Of a stretch of DNA of 64,000 nt, positions 48,513 through 57,142 are shown one piece after another. Each line of letters opens with the position of its first letter. Position 1 is the stretch's first letter. Source of the stretch: an uncultured Prevotella sp. (GTDB taxonomy: Bacteria > Bacteroidota > Bacteroidia > Bacteroidales > Bacteroidaceae); the NCBI GenBank assembly GCA_946402275.1, contig CAMIVY010000018.1, positions 1-64,000 of the forward strand, written 5' to 3'. Under the pieces are notes generated by a model that saw nothing but the letters and a program-made list of their open reading frames with translations, was not told the DNA's origin and did no database searches. The position numbers and the translations under genes are program-made.

Positions 48513-50099
48513 TTATCTGGCATAAACGTATTTATGCAACGTTTTGCGCACAGCCCCTACGCCAGCATAGAGTTCTTTGACGTAACCCTCAATCTGTTCG
48601 CCAAGACCTGCTTCGTAGAGGTCCACGCCAAAGACATCCTTACGGCTGTAGAGTTTCTTCAGCGGACTCCAGTCCTGATCGGGCTTGCCAATCTCCAGCG
48701 GAGCCACGATAGCCTGCAGTTCTTCAAGCATCGGGTCGGGAGAGGGCTCGAAGGCTGTGCCATCATCCTTAATACCTTTCAGGTAACGCGCATAGCCAGC
48801 GAGCGTGAGGGGGATCAGCACGAGGTTGCTCTTGTCCAATCCACGGGCCAGGTACTTCTTGATGGTCTCGCCAAAGCGGATGGGCAGTTTCTGGGAAGTA
48901 TCCATTGCGATACGCTGGGGAGCATCGGGCATGAAGGGGTTGGGCAGACGACGGTTGATGACGGCACCAATGAACTCGTAAGGGTTCAGCACACCCGGGT
49001 CGGTCACTACGGGCATGGCCTCGATATATCCAATCTTCTGGATGAAGGAACGCAGGTCTTCATCGGCCATCTCGGCAGAGATGAGCGTATAGCCCAGCAT
49101 ACAGCCGTAGATGCTCATGGCGGTATGGAGCGGGTTCAGACAAGTGGTTACCTTCATGGTTTCTACCTTGTCAACGGTCTCACGTGTGGTGTAGAGCGCA
49201 CCACCCAAGTCGAGGGGAGGACGTCCGTTGGTGTAGTTGTCCTCAATAACGAGATACTGCACTTCCTCGGCATTCACGAAAGGAGCCGTGAAGGTGTGCT
49301 TCTCCGTCTCGATATAGTTGTTGTCGTCGAACCCGTCGGCAGCAAGGAGCTCCTTGACTTTCTCGTGGGGACGCGGCGTGATCTTGTCAATCATAGACCA
49401 GGGGAAGGTAATCTTCTGCTCGTTCTTCAGATAGGCGAGGAATGCCTCAGGAACCAGTCCGTCCTTCACCCAGCGCTCAGCATAGGCAAACACACCAGCC
49501 TTCACCTTGTCGCCATTGTGCGAGCAGTTGTCCATAGACTGTACGGTGAGAGGCAGTTCGCCAGCCTTGAAGCGTTCGAACAAGAGGGCGCACACCTTAC
49601 CCATGGCAAATAGGGGCTTCATGCCACGAGCCAGGTCTGCCTCGTTATAGGTATAGCCCTTCTCGGTGATGGTGAATGAAATCATCTGGAGGGATGGGTT
49701 CTTGAAGATTTCGACTAAGCGGTTCCAGTCTTCGAACTGCGGGTCGGCTTTCAGCGCTTCCGTTACGCTGGCAATGACCTTCTTCTCGATAGAACCGTCT
49801 GAGCAGAGGTTCACGCAAAGCGACAGGTTGTTATAGGGGGCGTAAGCCTTGTCGATGACTTCAAAGTCGAAGGTTTCTGCCACAATGACACCCCGGTCGT
49901 ACTTACCGGTGTTCAGGGCATCGTTCAGGATGGCGGCGGGAAAAGCACGGAAGATGTTACCTCCACCAAAATGAACCCATGTAGGTTGCTTGGCAGTCTT
50001 TTCGCGTACCTTTTTAATATTGTACTTAGGTAGTTCATACCCTTTTGCTTCCCATTCAGCAGCAACGTAATTGCCGCTAAAAATATCGTTCAGTTTCAT
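48513..50099 (-). CDS. Mannitol dehydrogenase family protein (fructuronate reductase-like)
   Basis: This 528-residue member of the polyol-specific long-chain dehydrogenases interconverts a keto sugar or keto sugar acid and the corresponding alcohol with NAD(H). An N-terminal Rossmann region has THVHFGGGNIFRAF-type WVHFGGGNIFR, and the substrate-binding domain has SMDNCSHNGDKV and the active-site segment TTCLNPLHTAM (Asn and His of the K-N-H set). Whether it acts on mannitol, fructuronate or tagaturonate cannot be decided from sequence. It is a single-gene unit with a -7 box TACCTTTGC at 50130-50138 on the minus strand. Confidence 0.85.
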   Translation of the reverse strand: MKLNDIFSGNYVAAEWEAKGYELPKYNIKKVREKTAKQPTWVHFGGGNIFRAFPAAILNDALNTGKYDRGVIVAETFDFEVIDKAYAPYNNLSLCVNLCSDGSIEKKVIASVTEALKADPQFEDWNRLVEIFKNPSLQMISFTITEKGYTYNEADLARGMKPLFAMGKVCALLFERFKAGELPLTVQSMDNCSHNGDKVKAGVFAYAERWVKDGLVPEAFLAYLKNEQKITFPWSMIDKITPRPHEKVKELLAADGFDDNNYIETEKHTFTAPFVNAEEVQYLVIEDNYTNGRPPLDLGGALYTTRETVDKVETMKVTTCLNPLHTAMSIYGCMLGYTLISAEMADEDLRSFIQKIGYIEAMPVVTDPGVLNPYEFIGAVINRRLPNPFMPDAPQRIAMDTSQKLPIRFGETIKKYLARGLDKSNLVLIPLTLAGYARYLKGIKDDGTAFEPSPDPMLEELQAIVAPLEIGKPDQDWSPLKKLYSRKDVFGVDLYEAGLGEQIEGYVKELYAGVGAVRKTLHKYVYAR

Positions 50100-50169
50100 A
50101 ATAGATAATAATAAGTATAAAATTTAGATGCAAAGGTAATGAATAAAAGTCAATATCAATTTTATTTAT

Positions 50170-50216
50170 AAATAATTAACTCACCTCTTACCTCATACCT
50201 CATACCTCTTACCTCT
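50170..50216 (-). repeat. 7-base-period GGTAAGA/GGTATGA array
   Basis: On the minus strand heptamers read AGGTAAG, AGGTATG, AGGTATG, AGGTAAG, AGGTGAG directly after the stop of the permease gene, whose last codons lie at the array's edge. Confidence 0.75.
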
Positions 50217-51456
50217 ATTCATAATGCATCGACTTCGCCGGGCTGATATGCGATACCAGGAAGCTGGGCGCAATGAGCACGAAGACGCAGATGAGCAGTG
50301 TTCCGATGTTCAGTGCCAGAATAACGGGGATGTTTAGCTCCATAGGCGCTGTATCGACATAATAGCTGGCGGGGTCCAGGGAGATGAATCCCGTATGTTG
50401 CTGGAGGAGTACCAAGCCGATGCCGATGATGTCGCCCAGCAGCATGCCCTGGCTGATGATGAAGGCGGCAAACCAGAGGAAGGTGTGGCGCACCGTGCTG
50501 TTCCGTGCTCCCAGGGCTTTCAGCAGTCCAATCATCTGCGTGCGCTCCAGGATGATGATGAGCAAGCCGCTAATCATGGTGAAGCCTGCCACACAGAGCA
50601 TCAGCACAAGGATAACCCATACGTTAATGTCCAACAGGTCGAGCCACGTGAATATCTGAGGATAGCTCTCTTGAATAGTCTGCGAGGTGAGCGTCTCGCC
50701 ATAGCGGTCGGAATCGTGGTTCACCAGTTTTTGCACCTTCTTGGCTGCGACGTCCATCTGGTCGAAGTCGCGAACCAGCAGCTCAGCACCGCTGCACTGG
50801 TCTTTTTCCCATCCGTTAAGCTTCTGCGGAGTGGGATAGTCGGTGAAACAGAACAGTTGGTCGAACTGGGCCATGTTGGTTTCGTAGATTCCCGAAATGG
50901 TGAATTTGCGCACCCTGACATTATCGTTAATAAAATAGGCAAACACACGGTCGTTTACCTTCAGGTTCAACTTGTCGGCCATCGTGCTGGAGATGAGCAG
51001 CTGGTAGCTTGATTTCTCTGCAGAGAAAGCAGGCATCTTTCCTGCCTTGAGGTTCTGTTGCAGGAAGTGTAGGTCATAATCAGGTCCTACACCTTTGAAC
51101 GCCACACCTAGAAAGTCTTCATCCGTTTTCAGAATGCCTTGCGTAAGGGTATAGCGCTCGACATGACGAATCTCGGGCATGCTTTTCAGCTTGCGGAATA
51201 AGGTGTCGCTGATGCAGACTGGTATAGGATTGGTGGTCTGCTGCGTCATGAAACTCTCGATGCGGATATGTGAACCAAAGCCAACGACCTTGTCGCGGAT
51301 GGTGTGCTTGAAGCCCAGAATCACCGAGACGGTGATAATCATCACGGTAAGACCAATAGCCACACCAATTGTAGCAATACGTATGGCAGGAATGCTCACG
51401 TCATGTTCGCCCTCCTGTCCGTAAATGCGTCTGGCAATGAAAAGCGGGAAAGTCAT
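50215..51456 (-). CDS. LolC/E-type FtsX-like ABC transporter permease
   Basis: This 413-residue inner-membrane protein has an N-terminal helix (about 25-47, IATIGVAIGLTVMIITVSVI), a large periplasmic domain (about 48-270) and three C-terminal helices (about 275-300, 325-350, 375-400), the layout of LolC/LolE and FtsX-like permeases. These release lipoproteins from the inner membrane or drive mechanotransmission. It lies two bases after the aminotransferase gene. No ATPase gene is adjacent, so its partner must be elsewhere. Confidence 0.85.
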   Translation of the reverse strand: MTFPLFIARRIYGQEGEHDVSIPAIRIATIGVAIGLTVMIITVSVILGFKHTIRDKVVGFGSHIRIESFMTQQTTNPIPVCISDTLFRKLKSMPEIRHVERYTLTQGILKTDEDFLGVAFKGVGPDYDLHFLQQNLKAGKMPAFSAEKSSYQLLISSTMADKLNLKVNDRVFAYFINDNVRVRKFTISGIYETNMAQFDQLFCFTDYPTPQKLNGWEKDQCSGAELLVRDFDQMDVAAKKVQKLVNHDSDRYGETLTSQTIQESYPQIFTWLDLLDINVWVILVLMLCVAGFTMISGLLIIILERTQMIGLLKALGARNSTVRHTFLWFAAFIISQGMLLGDIIGIGLVLLQQHTGFISLDPASYYVDTAPMELNIPVILALNIGTLLICVFVLIAPSFLVSHISPAKSMHYE

Positions 51457-51458
51457 AT

Positions 51459-52661
51459 TTATTCTTCTGTTCGCCCCGGATAAGCTTCCAATGCCTTACG
51501 AAGGATGAACAAGGCCCGCTCAAGGTCTTCTTTCTTCAACACATATGCGATACGCACCTGATTGATGCCGGCACCTGGAGTGGTATAGAATCCGGCAGCT
51601 GGCGCCATCATCACGGTTTCGCCTTCGTACTGAAAGTCGGCGAGACACCAGCGACAGAATTTCTCGGCATCGTCAACAGGCAACTTAGCTACGGTATAGA
51701 AAGCGCCCATAGGGATGGGGGAATAGACGCCAGGGATGCGGTTCAGTCCGTCAATCAGGCACTTACGGCGTTCCACATATTCGTCATAAACATCGCGGTA
51801 GTATTCCTCTGGAGCGTCCAGAGAAGCCTCTGCTACAATCTGACCAATCAGGGGAGGAGAGAGACGGGCCTGACAGAACTTCATAACGGCCTTGCGAACC
51901 TCTTGGTTCTTGGTGATCAGTGCACCGATGCGGATGCCGCACTCGCTATAGCGCTTGGAAACGGAATCGATAAGGATGACGTTCTGCTCGATGCCTTCCA
52001 AATGGCAAGCGGAGATATAAGGAGAACCGGTGTAGATATATTCGCGATATACCTCGTCCGAGAAGAGGTACAGGTCGTACTTCTTCACCAAGTCGCGAAT
52101 CTGGTTCATCTCACGACGGGTATAGAGATAGCCCGTGGGGTTGTTGGGGTTGCAGATCATGATGGCGCGTGTGCGGTCATTGATCAGCTCCTCGAATTTC
52201 TCCACCTTGGGAAGCGAGAATCCTTCGTCTATCGTAGTTGCTATGGTGCGAATCTTGGCACCTGCCGAGATGGCAAAGGCCATATAGTTGGCATAGGCAG
52301 GCTCAGGAATAATAATCTCGTCGCCAGGGTTCAGACACGACATAAAAGCAAAGAGCACCGCCTCAGAACCACCCGAAGTGATGATGATATCGTCGGCTGT
52401 TACGTTGATGTTGTATTTCGCGTAATAGCCTACAAGTTTCTCGCGATAGCTGAGGTAGCCCTGCGAGGGAGAGTACTCTAGGATTTCACGGTCTATCTGT
52501 TTCAGAGCATCAAGTCCTACTTGTGGCGTTGGCAGGTCTGGCTGTCCGATGTTCAGATGGTAAACCTTTGTGCCGCGCTTCTTAGCGGCTGCGGCCAGAG
52601 GTGCGAGTTTTCTGATAGGTGACTCAGGCATCTCCAATCCGCGTACTGATATTTCTGGCAT
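51459..52661 (-). CDS. PLP-dependent aminotransferase (AspC-like, class I)
   Basis: This 400-residue fold-type I aminotransferase has LNIGQPDLPTP, ICNPNNPTGYLYTR, the Asp-x-x-Tyr region FSDEVYREYIY and the PLP lysine in SVSKRYSECGIRIG. It transfers amino groups between amino acids and 2-oxoacids, probably aspartate or aromatic type; specificity is not readable. It is the first gene of a two-gene operon with the permease. A -7 box TACCTTTGC lies at 52687-52695 on the minus strand, right beside a GTGAAAA array. Confidence 0.88.
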   Translation of the reverse strand: MPEISVRGLEMPESPIRKLAPLAAAAKKRGTKVYHLNIGQPDLPTPQVGLDALKQIDREILEYSPSQGYLSYREKLVGYYAKYNINVTADDIIITSGGSEAVLFAFMSCLNPGDEIIIPEPAYANYMAFAISAGAKIRTIATTIDEGFSLPKVEKFEELINDRTRAIMICNPNNPTGYLYTRREMNQIRDLVKKYDLYLFSDEVYREYIYTGSPYISACHLEGIEQNVILIDSVSKRYSECGIRIGALITKNQEVRKAVMKFCQARLSPPLIGQIVAEASLDAPEEYYRDVYDEYVERRKCLIDGLNRIPGVYSPIPMGAFYTVAKLPVDDAEKFCRWCLADFQYEGETVMMAPAAGFYTTPGAGINQVRIAYVLKKEDLERALFILRKALEAYPGRTEE

Positions 52662-52698
52662 TTTCCTTAATTTACATAAATCGCCTGCAAAGGTAATA

Positions 52699-52746
52699 AA
52701 AAAAGTGAAAAGTGAAAAGTGAAAAGTGAAAAATTTGCTACCGCGC
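52699..52746 (+). repeat. GTGAAAA heptamer array, ATTTGCTACCGCG tail
   Basis: Four tandem heptamers then ATTTGCTACCGCGC. It sits between divergent genes, occupying the place where the -33 element of the minus-strand promoter would lie. Confidence 0.8.
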
Positions 52747-52789
52747 TAAAATAATTTGGAATATGATTCGGAAATTACAATTTATTATG

Positions 52790-52798
52790 TACTTTTGC
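52790..52798 (+). promoter_or_regulatory. -7 box of the pseudokinase operon
   Basis: TACTTTTGC, 21 bases before the chosen ATG at 52820. This excludes the in-frame ATG at 52763 as the start. Confidence 0.6.
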
Positions 52799-52819
52799 CC
52801 ATCCAAACAAAAGAGCAGT

Positions 52820-54031
52820 ATGAATTACGAAGAACTGTTGGCTTCCAAGAATCAGGGTAGGATGAATGCCACAAGGCTGCCTATCGGTGACTACTACCGT
52901 ACACAAGTGGATGGGAAATATAGAGGTGTGGTTGACATCCGTGAAGAGATGTTGCAGAACATCGTGTTCACCAAGGCGCTGGAAAAGGAATGCGAACAGA
53001 ACAAGCTCTTGATGAATCCTCACCAGTTGCACTTTGAACCTCTGGGTGATGGTAGCGAAATCAGACAGCTGCAGGTGGAGATAGGCACGTTCCTCTCGAT
53101 GAAACAGCTGCTGGACGAGCAACCTGCCGTAGTAGCAGAAAAAGGGTTTATCGACCAGACGCTGGAAGCTTTGGTGAATATCACGACCTACCTGCACGAA
53201 CAAGGCATCAGACATATTTGCTATTCACCCAGTAGTGTGTTGGTAAGGAAAGGCGACAACAAGGTGATGCTGCTCTCGCATGGCTCCAACTACATTGGAA
53301 TTTCCGATCAGCATGCTTTATACGGAGACGATGCGAGATTCGTGGCTCCTGAGGTGTTGGAACATGGGACGGTAGATGACCGTTGCGACGTGTATGGCAT
53401 CGGCAAGCTGATGGAGGTGCTTTTTGAGCGGGCAGAGATGCCTTTGGAGTATAAAATGGCTCTCAAGAAAGCGGTCAGTCCATTGCCGGAAGACCGTTTT
53501 GCCACTCCGGAGGATATGCTGCAAATGGTTCAGAATAGGCGTAACACCAAGAAATCGGTCATCACGTTTGCCGTTGCTGCTGGTATTGCCTTGTTGTGTG
53601 TCGGCATATATTTCGAGATGTTCCCTGAATCGCATCAGGTGGAGTTCGTGAAGCCTGCCGCACAAACTTCCGAAGACGACATGCTGGATAAGGGATTCTC
53701 GCCTGACGAGATCGGTGTGGGACAGACAGACAGTCTGGACACAATGACCGTTGTGGAACACGAGCGCGATTATCAGGCCAAGGCCGAGCAGATATTCCGC
53801 AAGAACTATGAGAAAGAGGCTGAGCGCATTCTCTCCAAGATATATAATAAGGATTATATGAGCAAGTCGGAGAAGCGATTCCTCGCCGAAAACCAAGAGA
53901 CGCTGAAAGAACTGATGGAACTGCAGCAGAAGATGGGCGAGGAGGCTAGTCTCACTCCAGAGCATGCACAGGTGATTGCCAGCGAGATCATAGAGCGCAT
54001 CACCAATGAGAAAAAGAAAGCTTTAAAATAA
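52820..54031 (+). CDS. Membrane protein with a degenerate kinase-like domain
   Basis: This 403-residue protein has a kinase-like N-terminal region, one transmembrane helix (about 246-265, SVITFAVAAGIALLCVGIYF) and a helical, charged C-terminus. The catalytic-loop HRDLKPxN is replaced by RHICYSPSSVL (131-141) and the DFG position by LSHGS (152-156), while an APE-like VAPEV (175-179) and DDRCDVYGIGKLMEVL are kept. This is a pseudokinase pattern. It may be a scaffold or sensor. It leads a three-gene operon with DUF4494 and yggS. Confidence 0.7.
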   Translation: MNYEELLASKNQGRMNATRLPIGDYYRTQVDGKYRGVVDIREEMLQNIVFTKALEKECEQNKLLMNPHQLHFEPLGDGSEIRQLQVEIGTFLSMKQLLDEQPAVVAEKGFIDQTLEALVNITTYLHEQGIRHICYSPSSVLVRKGDNKVMLLSHGSNYIGISDQHALYGDDARFVAPEVLEHGTVDDRCDVYGIGKLMEVLFERAEMPLEYKMALKKAVSPLPEDRFATPEDMLQMVQNRRNTKKSVITFAVAAGIALLCVGIYFEMFPESHQVEFVKPAAQTSEDDMLDKGFSPDEIGVGQTDSLDTMTVVEHERDYQAKAEQIFRKNYEKEAERILSKIYNKDYMSKSEKRFLAENQETLKELMELQQKMGEEASLTPEHAQVIASEIIERITNEKKKALK

Positions 54032-54046
54032 TTTAGAATAAGAACA

Positions 54047-54529
54047 ATGAGATCAAGAACAGCAACATGGTTTGAATGCAAGATCAGCTATGAGAAAGTC
54101 ATGGAAGATGGTCTGCAGAAGAAAGTGATAGAAAACTACGTGGTTGACGCTCTGAGCTTTACAGAGGCAGAAAAACGTATTATGGAAGAGATGTCCAGCT
54201 ATATCAGCGGTGAGTTTAAGGTGAAGGACATCAAGATTGCTCCTTATGGCGAGATATTCTTCAGTGACGAAGAGATGGCCGATAAGTGGTATAAGGCCAA
54301 ACTGCAGTTTATCACTATCGATGAGAAGACGGAAAAAGAGAAGCGCAGCAATGTGAACTACCTGGTTCAGGCCGGTACGCTGAACGGTGCCGTGAAGAAC
54401 ATCGACGAGGTAATGGGTGGTTCCATGATAGATTATGTCATTGCCGCTGTAGCAGAGACCACCTTAATGGATGTGTTCGAATATGGGAAAAGTCAGCAGG
54501 TTGACGCCAAGCCTGAATTCGAAGGATAA
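54047..54529 (+). CDS. DUF4494 domain-containing protein
   Basis: This 160-residue protein begins MRSRTATWFECKISYEKV and contains NYVVDALSFTEAEKRIMEEM and VDALS-to-VKDIKIAPYGEIFF stretches typical of DUF4494, a Bacteroidetes family of unknown function. No signal peptide or membrane segment is visible. It follows the pseudokinase gene by 15 bases and precedes yggS by five, a compact operon. Confidence 0.85.
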   Translation: MRSRTATWFECKISYEKVMEDGLQKKVIENYVVDALSFTEAEKRIMEEMSSYISGEFKVKDIKIAPYGEIFFSDEEMADKWYKAKLQFITIDEKTEKEKRSNVNYLVQAGTLNGAVKNIDEVMGGSMIDYVIAAVAETTLMDVFEYGKSQQVDAKPEFEG

Positions 54530-54534
54530 GAACT

Positions 54535-55206
54535 ATGTACGACGTCAAGGGAAATCTGAAAGCGGTGCTTGCCAAGTTACCACAGGGTGTTCGCCTTGTG
54601 GCAATCAGTAAATATCATCCCAACGAGTATATCGAGGCCGCCTATGAAGAGGGACAACGCATCTTCGGGGAGAGTCATGAACAGGAATTACGCCAAAAGG
54701 TGGATTCGCTACCCAAGGATATCGAGTGGCATTTCATCGGTCATCTGCAGACGAATAAGGTGAAATATATTGCCCCTTATATCAGTATGATAGAAGCGGT
54801 TGACTCCTTAAAGCTTCTTCGTGAGATAGACAAGCAAGCCGCTAAGAATGAACGGGTTATAGATGTGCTGCTGGAGCTTCATATCGCTGAGGAAGAAACC
54901 AAATACGGACTGGTGCCAGAGGCCTGCCGGGAACTCTTGGCAGATGGGGAATGGAGGTCGTTGAAGCATGTGCGCATCTGCGGATTGATGATGATGGCTT
55001 CTTATGTCGATGACGAGCAGCAAATCAGAAATGAGTTCCGGATTGCAAAAAAACTCTTCGACGAGTTGAAAGCTCGGTATTTCGCTGATGCTCCTTGGTT
55101 CAAAGAGCGTTCATGGGGTATGAGCCACGACTATCCGATTGCCGTAGAGGAGGGGAGTACTATGGTACGCGTCGGCACGAGCATATTTGGACCAAGAGTT
55201 TACTGA
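54535..55206 (+). CDS. yggS: YggS-family PLP homeostasis protein
   Basis: This 223-residue single-domain alanine-racemase-fold protein binds pyridoxal phosphate and buffers its level. Motifs seen are LVAISKYHPN (PLP Lys26), FGESHEQEL, EWHFIGHLQTNKV and SMGMSHDY-like GMSHDYPIAVEEGSTMVRVG near the end. The length matches the family. Confidence 0.94.
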   Translation: MYDVKGNLKAVLAKLPQGVRLVAISKYHPNEYIEAAYEEGQRIFGESHEQELRQKVDSLPKDIEWHFIGHLQTNKVKYIAPYISMIEAVDSLKLLREIDKQAAKNERVIDVLLELHIAEEETKYGLVPEACRELLADGEWRSLKHVRICGLMMMASYVDDEQQIRNEFRIAKKLFDELKARYFADAPWFKERSWGMSHDYPIAVEEGSTMVRVGTSIFGPRVY

Positions 55207-55210
55207 TATA

Positions 55211-55337
55211 AATGAGAAATGAGAAATGAGAAATAAGAAATTGTGATATGTTTATTCTCGGATTTACTCTTGATGTTTTTCCGTTAATACTGCGATTGAT
55301 AGGTAATCATAATTTCTCATTTCTCATTCCTCATTTA
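55211..55337. repeat. Inverted pair of AATGAGA heptamer arrays
   Basis: AATGAGA-type heptamers at 55211-55242 (plus strand) face ATTTCTC/ATTCCTC heptamers at 55311-55337, the reverse complement, about 70 bases apart and lying between the convergent yggS and EFR1 genes. The arms could pair over more than 20 bases and act as a two-way transcript end. Confidence 0.75.
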
Positions 55338-56089
55338 AAATAGTATTGTCCTCGCTGCATCGTGCCCCAATGGATGGCGTGTTGAGGACAGTGGTGATAA
55401 CAAGCCAGACAGTTGGTACAACTGCCATCATGCTTCCAGTGTGGTGGCAGTCCTTCTATATCGTCCACAGGACATAGCTTAGCACACAGCCCGCACTGTA
55501 TGCACGCTTCTTCGTCCACCCAGAAATGCTTGTCGGTGATGAGATGCTTGTTGTAATAGCCCCCCAGTACATAAGTATAGGTAAACGGAATGGCACCTTT
55601 CACCAAATCTTCAATACCTCGTTGCCGGTTCTTGATGATTTCGCAGATTTTGGCCACTTTTCCCTTGGCAGCCTCTATTTTCTGCTGTTCCCGTTCGGGC
55701 GTATCGAGGTGGAGGAAAGAGAAACAGACATTCGATTCGGGCATCACCACAGCAAACCTGGCATCCGTCTTCATGCCTTTCTTGCCAAGTTCCTTGTCCA
55801 GAATGCGCATAGCATGTCCCATATTGTCACCACAGGTCGTTGCCGCATAGACGTAGCTCGATGGGGGAAGGATGAAAGAAGCGTTACGGATAAATGTGCG
55901 GACGATGCGGGGTGGTTGCCAGCCGTGAGTAGGGAAACAGAACCCCAAACGCTCGCCTTCCTGAAGCGTATATTGTAACTTACCCTTACGAAGTTCGTCA
56001 GGGATGTAAAGAAGCTGTTCGCCAGTGGCTTGAGCCAGTTGCTGAGCCATCCATTTGGTGTTTCCTGTACCTGAAAAATAGAAAATCAT
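55331..56089 (-). CDS. EFR1-family flavodoxin/ferredoxin protein
   Basis: This 252-residue protein has an N-terminal flavodoxin-like domain (MIFYFSGTGNTKWMAQQL, FMN phosphate loop SGTGNT) and a C-terminal ferredoxin domain with two 4Fe-4S motifs: CIQCGLCAKLCP and CTNCLACYHHCP. It would pass electrons between iron-sulphur and flavin centres; partners are unknown. It is transcribed divergently from fabD. Confidence 0.9.
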   Translation of the reverse strand: MIFYFSGTGNTKWMAQQLAQATGEQLLYIPDELRKGKLQYTLQEGERLGFCFPTHGWQPPRIVRTFIRNASFILPPSSYVYAATTCGDNMGHAMRILDKELGKKGMKTDARFAVVMPESNVCFSFLHLDTPEREQQKIEAAKGKVAKICEIIKNRQRGIEDLVKGAIPFTYTYVLGGYYNKHLITDKHFWVDEEACIQCGLCAKLCPVDDIEGLPPHWKHDGSCTNCLACYHHCPQHAIHWGTMQRGQYYFK

Positions 56090-56185
56090 ACGATGTCTGT
56101 CGTTATTTCGGGTGCGAAATTACGAAATTTTCCCATCATTTCTCTCTTTATTCCAGAAAAATGCTCCTTTATCATATTTTTTTGC

Positions 56186-56194
56186 TACCTTTGC
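56186..56194 (+). promoter_or_regulatory. -7 box of the fabD operon
   Basis: TACCTTTGC, 34 bases before the fabD ATG at 56229; this rules out the in-frame ATG at 56112. Confidence 0.6.
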
Positions 56195-56228
56195 AGCGTT
56201 TTTTAGAAACATCATAATAAAAGAAGAT

Positions 56229-57122
56229 ATGAAAGCATTTGTTTTTCCCGGACAGGGAGCACAGTTTGTAGGTATGGGCAAAGACCTGTACGACAACAAT
56301 GAGAAGGCAAAAGAATTGTTTGAGAAGGCTAACGAAATTCTCGGCTATAGGATTACGGACATCATGTTTGAGGGTACCGATGACGACTTGAAACAGACCA
56401 AGGTGACTCAGCCTGCCGTATTCTTGCATAGTGTTATCAGCGCCATTTGCCTGGGTGACGCTTTTGATCCCAAGATGACTGCTGGTCACTCACTGGGTGA
56501 GTTCTCCGCGCTGACAGCAGCTGGTGCCTTGTCGTTTGAAGATGGTTTGAAACTGGTGTACGCTCGTGCTATGGCGATGCAGAAAGCTTGCGAGGCTCAG
56601 CCTTCTACAATGGCTGCTATTATCGGTCTGCCAGATGAGAAGGTAGAGGAAATTTGTGCCGCCATCAACCGCGAGGGTAATGTTTGCGTATGTGCTAACT
56701 ATAACAACCCTGGTCAGCTGGTAATTTCGGGTGACATTGACGCCATCAACGAGGCTTGCGAGCAGTTGAAGGCTGCTGGTGCCAAGCGTGCACTGCCTTT
56801 GAAGGTTGGTGGTGCTTTCCACTCTCCACTGATGCAGCCTGCCAAGGACGAGTTACAGGCCGCTATCGAGAAAACTGAAATCAAGGCTCCTAAGTGTCCC
56901 GTTTACCAGAACGTAGATGGAAAGCCTCATACCGATCCTGCTGAGATCAAGCAGAACCTGATTGCCCAGCTGACAAGCTCTGTTCGTTGGACGCAATGTG
57001 TACAGAACATGATTCAGGACGGTGCCGACGACTTCACGGAGTGTGGTCCTGGTAAGGCTCTGCGCGGCATGATTTCAAAAATCAACAAAGAGGTAAGTGC
57101 TCACGGAATAGAAGAAGAATAA
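56229..57122 (+). CDS. fabD: Malonyl-CoA:ACP transacylase
   Basis: The product is 297 residues from ATG 56229 (MKAFVFPGQGAQFVGMGKDL). It loads malonyl groups onto ACP for fatty acid synthesis. The catalytic Ser-His pair is in AGHSLGEFSAL and GGAFHSPLM; the oxyanion Gln is in FPGQGAQ. It is the only malonyl transferase in the window and could also serve the polyene-like operon. It leads an operon with the GH13 gene 20 bases downstream. Confidence 0.95.
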   Translation: MKAFVFPGQGAQFVGMGKDLYDNNEKAKELFEKANEILGYRITDIMFEGTDDDLKQTKVTQPAVFLHSVISAICLGDAFDPKMTAGHSLGEFSALTAAGALSFEDGLKLVYARAMAMQKACEAQPSTMAAIIGLPDEKVEEICAAINREGNVCVCANYNNPGQLVISGDIDAINEACEQLKAAGAKRALPLKVGGAFHSPLMQPAKDELQAAIEKTEIKAPKCPVYQNVDGKPHTDPAEIKQNLIAQLTSSVRWTQCVQNMIQDGADDFTECGPGKALRGMISKINKEVSAHGIEEE

Positions 57123-57142
57123 TCCATAAAACGATAAAACTG

